From: Bacillota bacterium
GTDB lineage: Bacteria; Bacillota; Clostridia; Peptostreptococcales; Anaerovoracaceae
Assembly (NCBI GenBank): GCA_022706625.1
Contig: JAKJCD010000085.1
Location: 1-7,472 of the forward strand
Direction of reading: 5' to 3'
DNA: 7,472 nt
Position numbers and translations under genes: made by a program. Within the stretch, counting starts at the first letter, position 1, and every line of letters begins with the position of its first letter. Below the pieces are notes generated by a model. It was not told the DNA's origin. It did not search any database and saw nothing but the letters and a program-made list of their open reading frames with translations. Below, piece by piece: positions 1-4,349 of the stretch.

Positions 1-531
1 GGACGGGATGCACATCATTACAACCGTTGCCACTGTGAGAATCAGGGAAATAGTTGTTATCGCCTGATGTCCCGACCATATGACAGGCTTTTGTGGCAGA
101 AGCTTATGGAGCTTTCCCGCCGCTACCAAACTTCCCGTAAGGGTGAGGGTGCCTATGACAAGAGCCAGGGCTCCGGTAAGCAGAGCAAAGGGAGAAAGCA
201 CGGAAATGTCCAGAAGAGTTACGATAGCCACCAGCGCTGCGGCAGCCCCGCCGAACCCGTTGAGCAGCGCTACCACCTGGGGCATCTGGATCATTTTTAT
301 TTTAAAGGACCAGTATACACCGGCGATCAATCCTAAAACCAGGCAGACCCAAAGACCGACGGCATCTATGAGATCATATTTAAATAAGGTTATAACAACG
401 GCGCCGGCGGTGCAAAGAATACTGATCATATTGCCCCTGACTGCAGTTTTAACTTTGCTTAATAGGGAAAGGCCCACCAAAACGCCAAGGGCCAGTATCC
501 CGCACAGAACAAAATAAACCGTATCGCTCAT
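1..531 (-). CDS. pntB: NAD(P) transhydrogenase beta subunit PntB, N-terminal part (gene continues past the window start)
   Basis: This is the membrane beta subunit of proton-translocating transhydrogenase. The full protein has a membrane domain (dII) carrying part of the proton path and a C-terminal NADP(H)-binding domain (dIII). Only the first 177 residues are present, all from the membrane part; dIII lies off the left edge. Hydrophobic segments are visible at about residues 4-23, 35-50, 58-75, 84-106, 113-135 and 157-175. The motif QMPQVVALLNGFGGAA (82-97) and TGSLVAAGKL (132-141) match the family signatures seen in E. coli as EMPELVAILHSFVGLAA and TGSVVAFGKL. Asn91 stands where E. coli has the functionally important His91. 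The ATG overlaps the pntA2 stop (ATGA), and its AAGGAGGT site (541-548) lies inside the end of pntA2, so translational coupling is likely. The identity is firm despite truncation. Confidence 0.95.
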   Translation of the reverse strand, partial: MSDTVYFVLCGILALGVLVGLSLLSKVKTAVRGNMISILCTAGAVVITLFKYDLIDAVGLWVCLVLGLIAGVYWSFKIKMIQMPQVVALLNGFGGAAAALVAIVTLLDISVLSPFALLTGALALVIGTLTLTGSLVAAGKLHKLLPQKPVIWSGHQAITTISLILTVATVVMMCIPS

Positions 532-818
532 TTCTGGCCCACCTCCTTATGTTTGAACATTTTTAGCATGCGGTGAGACAGACCGAAACCGCCGGCCACA
601 TTGACCATAGCAAGAAATATTCCCAGGTAGCCTAGGATTTGGTTCGATGTGTAAACAGCCATGGCAGTGCAGGTCAGCGCTCCTAAAAGGGCAATGCCCG
701 CCAAAGCATTCATAGCTGTCATCAAGGGGGTGTGTAAAAGGCTGGGGACATTGGTAATGACCTTGTATCCAACCAGCGCACATACGATAAACAATCCGAC
801 TAATACAAATGGATGCAT
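528..818 (-). CDS. pntA2: NAD(P) transhydrogenase subunit alpha 2, PntA2 (PntAB-type), small membrane subunit
   Basis: This small integral membrane protein (96 aa) corresponds to the C-terminal membrane portion of E. coli PntA. With PntB it forms the proton-conducting dII domain in the cytoplasmic membrane. Three hydrophobic helices are visible at about residues 3-20, 33-56 and 60-80, followed by a basic tail. The stretches VGYKVITNVPSLLHTPLM (16-33) and VNVAGGFGLSHRMLKMF (72-88) closely resemble E. coli VGYYVVWNVTHALHTPLM and INIFGGFTVTQRMLKMF. A TTG seven codons upstream (position 839) is open, but the ATG at 818 is preferred because GGAGGG lies nine bases before it and the homology begins there. 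The gene lies 81 nt after pntA1 and overlaps pntB by four bases. A separate small alpha-2 gene marks the three-subunit form known from Rhodospirillum rubrum. Confidence 0.95.
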   Translation of the reverse strand: MHPFVLVGLFIVCALVGYKVITNVPSLLHTPLMTAMNALAGIALLGALTCTAMAVYTSNQILGYLGIFLAMVNVAGGFGLSHRMLKMFKHKEVGQK

Positions 819-860
819 AGATTTTTTCCCTCCGATCAATATTTAAATCCTGCGTGTACT

Positions 861-888
861 AAAACGGGCAGCCTTTTGAGGCTGCCCG
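861..888 (-). terminator. Intercistronic stem-loop after pntA1, possible partial terminator or RNA-stabilising hairpin
   Basis: On the minus strand, 11 bases after the pntA1 TAG, CGGGCAGCC and GGCTGCCCG form a perfect 9-bp GC-rich stem with a six-base loop, followed directly by TTTT and then AGTA. The shape is that of a rho-independent terminator, but the T tract is only four bases long and pntA2 starts downstream at 818. Partial read-through, or protection of the pntA1 3' end, is therefore more likely than a full stop. The stem and position are seen in the sequence; the function is inferred. Confidence 0.6.
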
Positions 889-899
889 CTGATTCAGAA

Positions 900-2057
900 C
901 TACAGGCCCATAGCCTCTCTGGCTCCCGTGTGAACGATTTCGCCGTCAATTGTTGTAAGGATGGATGCGACTATTTCATCGCTTCTGTCAAGGATTACCC
1001 TGCCGTCCTTGATCAGATAGTTTACTAAATGATAGATATTGTTAGAGAACATCCAGGTGGAGCTTGTAGCCAGCATACCCGGAATATTCTTGATGCCGAT
1101 GAGGGTTACGCCATGCTTTACGGCAACTTCGCCGGGCTCGGTAATCTCGCAGTTGCCGCCCTGATCTATGGATATGTCCACAATCACAGAACCGGGAGCC
1201 ATAGAAGCAACCATTTCCTCAGTGATGAGTACAGGCGCCTTTTTGCCCGGAACCAGGGCTCCGCAGAATATTATATCCATCTGGGGGACTATTTCTTTCA
1301 GAGCGCTGCGCTCCTTCGCAAGGACTTCGTCTTTCAGGGAAAGGGCATATCCGCCCTTACCTACAGCCATCTCTGCAGGAACGCCTGTTTCGACTACTTT
1401 TGCTCCGAGGCTTTTTGCCTGCTCTAAAGCATCGGGACGGATATCAGCCGCATAGACGATGGCTCCAAGCCTTTTGGCCGTTGCCAGTGCCTGAAGACCG
1501 CCTACCCCGGTACCGATTATTAAAGTGTTGACAGGCTTTATCATACCTACCGCACAGAATATCTGAGGGACGAATTTTGAAAGCTCATTGGCGGCGAGCA
1601 AAATGCCCTTATACCCTGCGCATGTGCTCATTGATGTAAGAGCGTCCATGTTTTGCGCTCTGGAAATACGGGGAACTCCGTCCAGAGTAAGTCCGATGAC
1701 ACCCTTTTTGGCCAGATTTTTGATCATGTCGTGATTGACCGGGGCAGCAGGATGAAGGAACGTGATCAAATACTGGCCGGCATGCATCATATCAACTTCA
1801 TGAAGTCCTTTGGCCTGGTTGAATTGAGGTTCCTTTACCTTTAATACTACATCTGCTTTTTTGTAGAGCTCAGCTACATCATCGACCAGCTTCGCCCCTG
1901 CCTCTTCATATTGAGAATCTGCATAAAAAGCACCTAAACCCGCAGATTTCTCGACGAGGACCTCTGCGCCGTCCTTAACCAGTTTGGCCACCGTCTCAGG
2001 GATGGCGGACACCCGCAGCTCACCGTGCATAATTTCTTTTGGAATACCGATAATCAT
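900..2057 (-). CDS. pntA1: NAD(P) transhydrogenase subunit alpha 1, PntA1 (PntAA-type), NAD(H)-binding domain I
   Basis: This is the soluble domain I subunit (385 aa), which binds NAD(H) on the cytoplasmic face and exchanges hydride with the NADP(H) domain of PntB. The N-terminal half has IGIPKEIMHGELRVSAIPET (3-22), shared with alanine dehydrogenases. RISRAQNMDALTS (130-142) matches the RQD loop of R. rubrum domain I, with Arg130, Gln135 and Asp138 present and Thr141 where R. rubrum has Ser. The Rossmann glycines G182, G184 and G187 (GTGVGG) and acidic D205 form the NAD site. GGYA (235-238) fits the mobile loop, and DQGGNC (298-303) is typical of Pnt alpha. An ATG at 2081 is in frame, but the ATG at 2057 is chosen because AGGAGGG lies six bases before it and the family begins with MIIGIPKE. 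Alanine dehydrogenase is the alternative, but pntA2 and pntB downstream and the Pnt-type motifs exclude it. Confidence 0.95.
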   Translation of the reverse strand: MIIGIPKEIMHGELRVSAIPETVAKLVKDGAEVLVEKSAGLGAFYADSQYEEAGAKLVDDVAELYKKADVVLKVKEPQFNQAKGLHEVDMMHAGQYLITFLHPAAPVNHDMIKNLAKKGVIGLTLDGVPRISRAQNMDALTSMSTCAGYKGILLAANELSKFVPQIFCAVGMIKPVNTLIIGTGVGGLQALATAKRLGAIVYAADIRPDALEQAKSLGAKVVETGVPAEMAVGKGGYALSLKDEVLAKERSALKEIVPQMDIIFCGALVPGKKAPVLITEEMVASMAPGSVIVDISIDQGGNCEITEPGEVAVKHGVTLIGIKNIPGMLATSSTWMFSNNIYHLVNYLIKDGRVILDRSDEIVASILTTIDGEIVHTGAREAMGL

Positions 2058-2109
2058 TATAATCCCTCCTGTTTTCTTCATTTTATCTTAATGATATAAG
2101 TATTGACCT

Positions 2110-2130
2110 TATTAATGTTTTGTATTAATG
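2110..2130. repeat. Perfect 8-bp direct repeat TATTAATG, 13-bp period, between lrp and pntA1
   Basis: TATTAATG occurs at 2110-2117 and again at 2123-2130, in the 75-nt gap between the lrp stop and the pntA1 start. The copies are five bases apart. A short AT-rich direct repeat here could be a protein-binding site, for instance for the adjacent Lrp-type regulator, but repeats of this size also arise by chance in AT-rich DNA. No convincing sigma-A promoter for pntA1 was found in this gap. Confidence 0.35.
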
Positions 2131-2132
2131 CC

Positions 2133-2585
2133 CTAGAATTCATCAGGCAAAACGGTGTATTCGTTTTTTACTGTCGAAAGCACTACCAACGTCCTGGTCA
2201 TTGACACACCGTGGATGCTTTTGATGTCATTGAGTACCTTTTCCAGCGAACCGGTAGAATCGATGACAGCCTTCAGCAGGAAATCCGAGTCTCCCGTTAT
2301 ATAATGGCACTCCACTATCCGTTCATGTTCTAATACGCTTTCAATAAAACTTTCAATATATTTGGGGTGATCAAGGCTGATGGAGATGAAAGCAGAAACA
2401 TCCTTGTTAATGAGCTTTGAGTCCAGGACCAGAGTATATTGCTTGATAATCCCGGAATTTTCCATTTTCTTTATGCGCTCAATCACAGCCGAAACCGACA
2501 TGTTGACTTTTTCGCCGATTTCCGATGCGCTGACCCGCGCATTTTCTTTTAATTGACCCAATATTTTGATGTCGATATTGTCCAT
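2133..2585 (-). CDS. Lrp/AsnC-family transcriptional regulator
   Basis: This is a 150-aa feast/famine regulator of standard family length. Such proteins form dimers and higher oligomers, bind an amino acid or related small molecule, and wrap or bend DNA. The N-terminal winged helix-turn-helix covers about residues 3-50, with the HTH near ASEIGEKVNMSVSAVIERIK (20-39). A linker leads to the C-terminal RAM (ligand-binding and oligomerisation) domain at about 64-140. It contains the family-typical YITGDSDFLLKAV (95-107) and the late strand RTLVVLSTV (131-139). The ATG at 2585 is the only good start; its ribosome site is modest (GGTGG three bases upstream), weaker than those of the neighbours. It lies just upstream of pntA1 on the same strand, so it may be cotranscribed with the pnt genes and control them. 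Ligand and targets cannot be read from the sequence, so no symbol is given. Confidence 0.93.
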   Translation of the reverse strand: MDNIDIKILGQLKENARVSASEIGEKVNMSVSAVIERIKKMENSGIIKQYTLVLDSKLINKDVSAFISISLDHPKYIESFIESVLEHERIVECHYITGDSDFLLKAVIDSTGSLEKVLNDIKSIHGVSMTRTLVVLSTVKNEYTVLPDEF

Positions 2586-2657
2586 GGTCCACCGCTTTCG
2601 GTTATTCCGACAATTAACTGCTGAAGTAAATATATAAGATAACGTACATTTGTCTTA

Positions 2658-2685
2658 ATATTAGCATATTGCGTAAAAATGTAAA
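2658..2685 (-). promoter_or_regulatory. Probable sigma-A promoter for lrp (minus strand)
   Basis: Read on the minus strand, TTTACA (2685-2680) is followed after 16 bases by TAATAT (2663-2658). A TG one base before the -10 gives an extended -10 element (TGCTAATAT). The predicted start falls near 2650, leaving an untranslated region of about 65 nt before the lrp ATG. It is the best promoter-like match upstream of lrp, and the AT-rich context lowers its specificity. Confidence 0.5.
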
Positions 2686-2780
2686 CGGAATATAGTAAAC
2701 TTGATAAATATTTAGGTAATTTAATAAAATGTCAAAAATAATTTCGAAAACCTCGGGTTTGCTTATTCGTACAAGAATTA

Positions 2781-2819
2781 TTTCTGAAAGCTACGAAAAT
2801 CGCAAATATTTTTCAGAAT
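2781..2819. promoter_or_regulatory. Pair of CodY-box-like cores forming an inverted repeat (tentative)
   Basis: TTTCTGAAA (2781-2789) and TTTCAGAAT (2811-2819) each resemble the centre of the CodY consensus AATTTTCWGAAAATT, with about 10 and 11 of 15 positions matching by eye. Their centres are about 30 bp apart, near three helical turns. They also form a perfect 8-bp inverted repeat (TTCTGAAA with TTTCAGAA), which follows from each core being nearly self-complementary. They lie about 190 bp upstream of the S10 promoter and about 100 bp upstream of the lrp -35. AT-rich DNA yields such matches by chance. Confidence 0.25.
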
Positions 2820-2879
2820 AAAGCGGAAATTTTCCTTAAATATCCCATTTTATTGTCACTCTGCGCAGATAGATATATG

Positions 2880-2929
2880 TGGGCGATGGGCCCGACCCAT
2901 GCCTATAAGATACACCAGGGACAGTGTAT
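2880..2929. repeat. Two consecutive inverted repeats (hairpins) upstream of the S10 promoter
   Basis: The first stem pairs TGGGC and ATGGG (2880-2890, with one bulged G at 2885) with CCCAT and GCCTA (2896-2905) around the loop CCCGA. The second pairs ATACAC (2910-2915) with GTGTAT (2924-2929) around an eight-base loop. Neither is followed by a T tract, so they do not look like terminators. They lie 77-126 bp upstream of the S10 -35 box and could be operators or part of a minor transcript. No function can be assigned. Confidence 0.4.
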
Positions 2930-2971
2930 TGAATTATCAACCGAAAAGATTGAAATTGTCAGATAATTATG

Positions 2972-2987
2972 TTATGCATGTGCATAA
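2972..2987. promoter_or_regulatory. 16-bp dyad TTATGCA-TG-TGCATAA just upstream of the S10 promoter; candidate operator
   Basis: TTATGCA and TGCATAA are perfect 7-bp inverted arms separated by two bases. The dyad ends 18 bases before the -35 box at 3006 and runs into an A tract (2985-2990) in the position where an UP element or an activator would act. Its compact symmetry suits a homodimeric DNA-binding protein, whose identity is unknown. The repeat is seen directly; the role is inferred. Confidence 0.45.
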
Positions 2988-3005
2988 AAAAGTTTCGTTT
3001 TCCTC

Positions 3006-3034
3006 TTGCATTCTGTTTTAACCTGCTATATACT
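3006..3034 (+). promoter_or_regulatory. Sigma-A promoter of the S10 ribosomal protein operon
   Basis: TTGCAT (3006-3011) is followed after exactly 17 bases by TATACT (3029-3034), a close match to the sigma-A consensus in both boxes. An A-rich stretch lies upstream at 2984-2992. The start point is expected near 3041, giving a leader of about 255 nt before rpsJ. This is the strongest plus-strand promoter in the window and sits where the main S10 operon promoter is expected. The start site itself is inferred. Confidence 0.75.
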
Positions 3035-3040
3035 GATAAA

Positions 3041-3295
3041 GCTTGTAAATGTGCCGGCACTGATGCGACCGCCGTTCAAGGCCGGTGCAAATAATGCTTT
3101 GAGGTAGGAAGTTACCGTGCTATCGGAGAATTTCTACTGAGAATTGCCCTCTCTCGAAGAGGACGAGGGGATCCGCATTTTTTGTTTGTTTCAAAATGCA
3201 AGAGACACACGGCAGAGTGTACGACGGATTCCCCGTACAGGCATAGCGAAAACGTACGAAAGCGCCTATAGAACGGGCGCAGCAAGGAGGAGAAA
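3041..3295 (+). promoter_or_regulatory. Long structured 5' leader of the S10 operon; candidate r-protein autoregulatory RNA
   Basis: Between the predicted start point and the rpsJ ATG lie about 255 nt rich in complementary segments. By eye: 3050-3058 pairs with 3081-3089 (9 bp, two G-U); 3148-3152 with 3158-3162; 3167-3175 with 3225-3234 (9 bp, one bulge), enclosing hairpins 3176-3181/3193-3198 and 3207-3210/3217-3220; 3234-3238 with 3254-3258; and 3262-3267 with 3275-3280. The last stem ends three bases before the AAGGAGG at 3284-3290. In E. coli, L4 (encoded here by the third gene) represses the S10 operon through its leader, and rpsJ leader motifs have been predicted in Firmicutes. Whether this one belongs to a known class, and which protein binds it, cannot be told here. 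Confidence 0.55.
3117..3140 (+). CDS. Possible 7-codon leader peptide in the S10 leader (tentative)
   Basis: A GTG at 3117 is preceded by AGGAA six bases upstream (within GAGGTAGGAAG, 3101-3111) and opens a frame encoding MLSENFY before a TGA at 3138. It lies just before the stems at 3148-3162 and 3167-3234, so ribosomes here could influence their folding. Seven codons cannot show coding constraint, and the residues contain no run of a single amino acid as in classic attenuation peptides. It may well be chance. Confidence 0.2.
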   Translation: MLSENFY

Positions 3296-3604
3296 ATGAG
3301 CGCACAGAAAATTAGAATCAAGCTTAAAGCATACGATCACAAGGCATTGGATCAGTCAGCGGCCAGGATCGTAGACACTGCAAAAAAGACCGGTGCGGAA
3401 GTATCGGGACCGATCCCCCTTCCTACCGAAAAGCAAGTAGTGACGATTTTGAGGGCAGTCCACAAATACAAGGACAGCAGGGAGCAGTTTGAACAGAGGA
3501 CCCATAAGAGATTGATCGATATCCTTTCGCCGTCCACCAAGACCGTCGATGCGCTGATGAAGCTCGATATGCCGGCGGGTGTGGATATCGAGATTAAATT
3601 ATAA
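3296..3604 (+). CDS. rpsJ: 30S ribosomal protein S10 (NusE)
   Basis: S10 (102 aa, standard length) belongs to the head of the small subunit and also acts as NusE in transcription antitermination. The sequence follows the family throughout: IRIKLKAYDH (6-15), GPIPLPTEK (38-46), the loop LRAVHKYKDSREQFEQRTHK (52-71), and the ending VDALMKLDMPAGVDIEIKL (84-102). The RAVHKYKD form of the loop is usual in Firmicutes such as Bacillus subtilis. The ATG follows AAGGAGG with five bases between. It is the first gene of the operon, as in most bacteria. An 83-nt gap follows it, the largest in this operon segment. Confidence 0.98.
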   Translation: MSAQKIRIKLKAYDHKALDQSAARIVDTAKKTGAEVSGPIPLPTEKQVVTILRAVHKYKDSREQFEQRTHKRLIDILSPSTKTVDALMKLDMPAGVDIEIKL

Positions 3605-3608
3605 ACAG

Positions 3609-3663
3609 AAGACTACTCATAAAAGTCTTAGAATGATTACACGGGGGTTGTTCCCATGTAATC
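3609..3663 (+). repeat. Two tandem hairpins in the rpsJ-rplC gap
   Basis: AAGACT (3609-3614) pairs with AGTCTT (3624-3629) around a nine-base loop. GATTACA and GGG (3635-3645) pair with CCC and TGTAATC (3653-3663) through one C-A mismatch, around a seven-base loop. The second hairpin ends about ten bases before the rplC ribosome site. Neither is followed by a T tract, so termination is unlikely. RNA processing or translational control of rplC is possible but unproven. Confidence 0.5.
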
Positions 3664-3687
3664 CGCTGTAAGAAGGGAGATAAAGCA

Positions 3688-4320
3688 TTGAAGACAATTA
3701 TTGGGAAGAAAATCGGAATGACACAGATTTTTTCCGAAAACGGCATTGTTATCCCGGTAACCGTCATTGAGGCGGAGCCGAATGTAGTCACTCAAATCAA
3801 AACTGTTGAGACAGACGGATACAATGCGGTACAGATCGGTTATGAGGATCTGAAGGAGCAAAGAGCCAACAAACCGACAAAAGGCCACTTTGCGAAATGG
3901 CAGGCGCCTCTGAAAAAGCATCTGCAGGAGATTCGCCTGGATGAGGGAGAGAGCTACGAACAAGGCCAGGTCATAACCGTTGCCGATTTTGAGGAAGGAA
4001 AGAAGTTGGATGTCACCGGGACTTCAAAGGGAAAAGGGACCCAGGGGCATATAAAAAGATGGGGTCAGTCAAGAGGGCCCATGAGCCACGGCTCAAAACA
4101 CCACAGGCTTGCAGGTGCGCTGGCAGCCGGGACCTATCCTTCCAGAGTATTTAAAGGAAACAAAGCGGCAGGCAGGATGGGAAGCGAGACCGTCACAGTT
4201 CAGAATGTCGAACTTGTCAAGGTTATTGCCGAAAGAAACCTGATGCTGGTCAAAGGCGCGGTGCCCGGAGGCAAGGGCAGCCTTCTCAGAATCCAGTATG
4301 CGGTTAAAGGTCAGAACTAA
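3688..4320 (+). CDS. rplC: 50S ribosomal protein L3
   Basis: L3 (210 aa, near the usual 205-215) is an early assembly protein whose central extension reaches the peptidyl transferase centre. Family features are GKKIGMTQIFSENG (6-19), IPVTVIEAEPNVVTQIKT (22-39), GTSKGKGTQGHIKRWGQSRG (111-130) and VFKGNKAAGRMGSETVTVQN (154-173). The start is TTG at 3688, seven bases after AAGGGAG; no in-frame ATG occurs before Met11, so TTG is required to give the family N-terminus. It is the only non-ATG start among the r-protein genes here. The loop HRLAGALAAGTYPSRVF (139-155) departs from the usual HRxPGSxG pattern. It lacks the glutamine that is methylated in E. coli L3, as is normal for Firmicutes. Confidence 0.97.
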   Translation: MKTIIGKKIGMTQIFSENGIVIPVTVIEAEPNVVTQIKTVETDGYNAVQIGYEDLKEQRANKPTKGHFAKWQAPLKKHLQEIRLDEGESYEQGQVITVADFEEGKKLDVTGTSKGKGTQGHIKRWGQSRGPMSHGSKHHRLAGALAAGTYPSRVFKGNKAAGRMGSETVTVQNVELVKVIAERNLMLVKGAVPGGKGSLLRIQYAVKGQN

Positions 4321-4349
4321 TAGAGAATCCGAAGAAAGGAGGAAGTCAA

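Larger units (their letters stand above)
2686..2971. other. AT-rich divergent intergenic DNA without a convincing gene
   Basis: This is the central part of the 710-base space between divergently transcribed lrp and rpsJ. No ORF with a ribosome site and plausible composition was found in either strand, and no tRNA-like cloverleaf. It holds a short hairpin AAACC/GGTTT with a three-base loop (2748-2760), two CodY-box-like cores, an 8-bp palindrome CTGCGCAG (2861-2868) and two hairpins (2880-2929). In some bacteria the tuf gene precedes the S10 operon; that is not the case here. Confidence 0.6.

Noticed and set aside
67..517. Two plus-strand frames of 89 and 145 codons at the left edge
   Set aside because: The minus strand encodes recognisable PntB through the whole stretch, with membrane segments and signature motifs.
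1029..1455. Two plus-strand frames of about 95-132 codons opposite pntA1
   Set aside because: pntA1 on the minus strand has full family homology, and these frames have no good ribosome site and read as shadows.
900..2057. Alanine dehydrogenase as the identity of the 385-aa protein
   Set aside because: The RQD loop, GGYA mobile-loop region and DQGGNC motif are Pnt-type, and pntA2 and pntB follow directly.
2058..2081. An N-terminal extension of PntA1 from the ATG at 2081
   Set aside because: The AGGAGGG would lie inside the coding sequence, and the family begins at the downstream Met.
2103..2131. A plus-strand promoter-like pair TTGACC-17-TAATGC
   Set aside because: It would transcribe antisense into lrp, the -10 is poor, and such matches are expected in this AT-rich gap.
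2853..2881. A second S10 promoter, TTGTCA-17-TATGTG
   Set aside because: The -10 matches only three of six positions; the promoter at 3006-3034 is much better.
3126..3145. Direct repeat GAGAATT x2 in the leader
   Set aside because: Only 7 bp, two copies, and no link to any known element; probably chance.
3112..3321. A 69-codon minus-strand frame covering the S10 leader and the rpsJ start
   Set aside because: No ribosome site, low-complexity composition, and position across a promoter-driven leader; a chance frame.
3352..3540. A 62-codon minus-strand frame within rpsJ
   Set aside because: A shadow of the conserved rpsJ gene with no start context.
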